The position numbers and the translations under genes were made by a program. Shown here piece by piece: positions 63,414 through 64,000 of a stretch of DNA of 64,000 nt. The DNA lies in contig JAVEUP010000014.1 in NCBI GenBank assembly GCA_034005525.1, positions 1-64,000 of the forward strand, written 5' to 3'. This DNA comes from PWXP01 sp034005525 (GTDB lineage: Bacteria > Planctomycetota > Planctomycetia > Pirellulales > Thermoguttaceae). Every line of letters starts with the position of its first letter. Within the stretch, counting starts at the first letter, position 1. Below the pieces are notes generated by a model, which worked only from the letters and a program-made list of their open reading frames with translations, ran no database searches and was not told where the DNA came from.

Positions 63414-64000
63414 ATGCGAGTACTTAAGTCGATGTTTGGCAACAGCTTGTGCAGTTACATGACGGCACTGATGGGGGGATTGCTTCTGCTGCCCGGGATG
63501 CCAGCGGCGGCCGATGAGCACGCAGGCCCGCTGGCAGGTAAGCATATCGCCTTTCTTGTCGGCGAAGGTGTCCAAGACGCCGAGGCGCTCGTCCCTTTGG
63601 GATATGTAGTCAATCGAGGCGCGAAGGTAACCGTGATTGGCACGGCCCCGGGGTTCGTCAAGGCATACAACAGCGATATGCAGATTCACGTCGACAAGGC
63701 CATTGGCGATGTCTCGCCGGACGATTTCGACGGCCTGGTCATTCCCGGTGGGCGGTCGCCGGGTAATTTGCGCGAGCATGAGGCGATTGTCCAATTCGCC
63801 CGCAAGCTGACCGACGCCGGCAAGCCTGTGGCCGCCATCTGCCACGGCCCCCAGATACTGGTTACTGCCGGGGTGCTCGACGGCAAGAATGCGACGTGTT
63901 TTGCGGGCATTGCCGCGGAGCTTCGCGAGGCCGGTGCCAACTATACCGACGCGCCGATGATCCGCGACGGAAACATCATCACCTCGCGACTACCCAAGGA
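63414..64000 (+). CDS. secreted DJ-1/PfpI-family protein (cut by the window edge)
   Basis: At least 195 residues; the 3' end lies beyond the window. ATG at 63414 with a strong AGGAGGAG, then a signal peptide (YMTALMGGLLLLPGMPAAA). The class I glutamine-amidotransferase-like fold carries VGEGVQDAEALVPLGYVVNR, DDFDGLVIPGGRSPGNLR and the nucleophile elbow AAICHGPQIL with its Cys. Members include proteases, glyoxalases and chaperones. Export from the cytoplasm is unusual for the family. Confidence 0.88.
   Translation, partial: MRVLKSMFGNSLCSYMTALMGGLLLLPGMPAAADEHAGPLAGKHIAFLVGEGVQDAEALVPLGYVVNRGAKVTVIGTAPGFVKAYNSDMQIHVDKAIGDVSPDDFDGLVIPGGRSPGNLREHEAIVQFARKLTDAGKPVAAICHGPQILVTAGVLDGKNATCFAGIAAELREAGANYTDAPMIRDGNIITSRLPK

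Overview
The window looks like a contig of a Planctomycetota bacterium (Pirellulales-like), probably a metagenome or draft assembly. Coding DNA is GC-rich. The gene content is typical of the phylum: secreted DUF1080 and DUF4838 proteins, a PL10-type pectate lyase, a MoxR/DUF58/VWA operon, an extended CsrA and a leucine-rich-repeat-like protein. Intergenic DNA is full of short terminal-inverted-repeat elements. A scaffold gap at 22986-22995 is preceded by a 17-base match to an Illumina adapter. Species cannot be named from the sequence.

Layout. 0.4-3.6 kb: LRR-like protein, TPR-like membrane protein, RluA-type pseudouridine synthase. 3.9-11.5 kb: outer-membrane porin and a polysaccharide set (DUF4838, DUF1080, pectate lyase, tandem DUF1080). 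11.6-15.0 kb: two secreted proteins, one of 862 residues with His/Tyr- and Gly/Pro-rich repeats and a predicted beta-propeller. 15.6-22.0 kb: MoxR-DUF58-VWA-VWA operon. 22.1-24.0 kb: a three-gene hipBST-like toxin-antitoxin locus with three matched operators, broken in the toxin gene. 24.1-26.4 kb: COG0523 GTPase, aquaglyceroporin, PadR regulator. 26.5-33.2 kb: TacA/TacT-like pair, two decayed PIN toxin loci, uvrB, a condensation-like acyltransferase and a pRiA4b ORF-3-like protein. 33.3-40.4 kb: DUF6159 protein, then an operon of a KamA radical SAM enzyme, two ATP-grasp ligases, a small DUF486 membrane protein and a GNAT-deacetylase fusion. 40.6-45.6 kb: CopG/PIN pair, GNAT, Ca2+-type P-ATPase, CorA. 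46.0-54.2 kb: an 8.2-kb integrative element. 54.0-64 kb: MFS transporter, CsrA, NtrC-type regulator, hybrid histidine kinase, PP2C phosphatase, and a secreted DJ-1/PfpI protein cut by the window edge.

The integrative element is bounded by 16-bp direct repeats (45990-46005 and 54205-54220). It carries a tyrosine recombinase, a primase-like DUF3987 protein, two excisionase-like helix-turn-helix proteins and a minus-strand set of small proteins. The left att core lies inside the integrase gene. Joining the two element ends in silico restores a 480-residue integrase in frame, so integration swaps the enzyme's tail with that of the target gene. Upstream of the operon lies an array of six near-identical ~28-bp repeats with a 61-bp period. 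Its 'spacers' are hairpins of different sequence but the same fold, and their imperfect pairs are G:U wobbles only if the plus strand is the folded strand. This is the strongest candidate for an undescribed structure in the window.

At least eight families of 45-180-bp inverted-repeat elements fill the gaps between genes. Two are seen nested one inside another. Several supply the stop codon of the adjacent gene, and one copy sits in frame inside an ATP-grasp gene.
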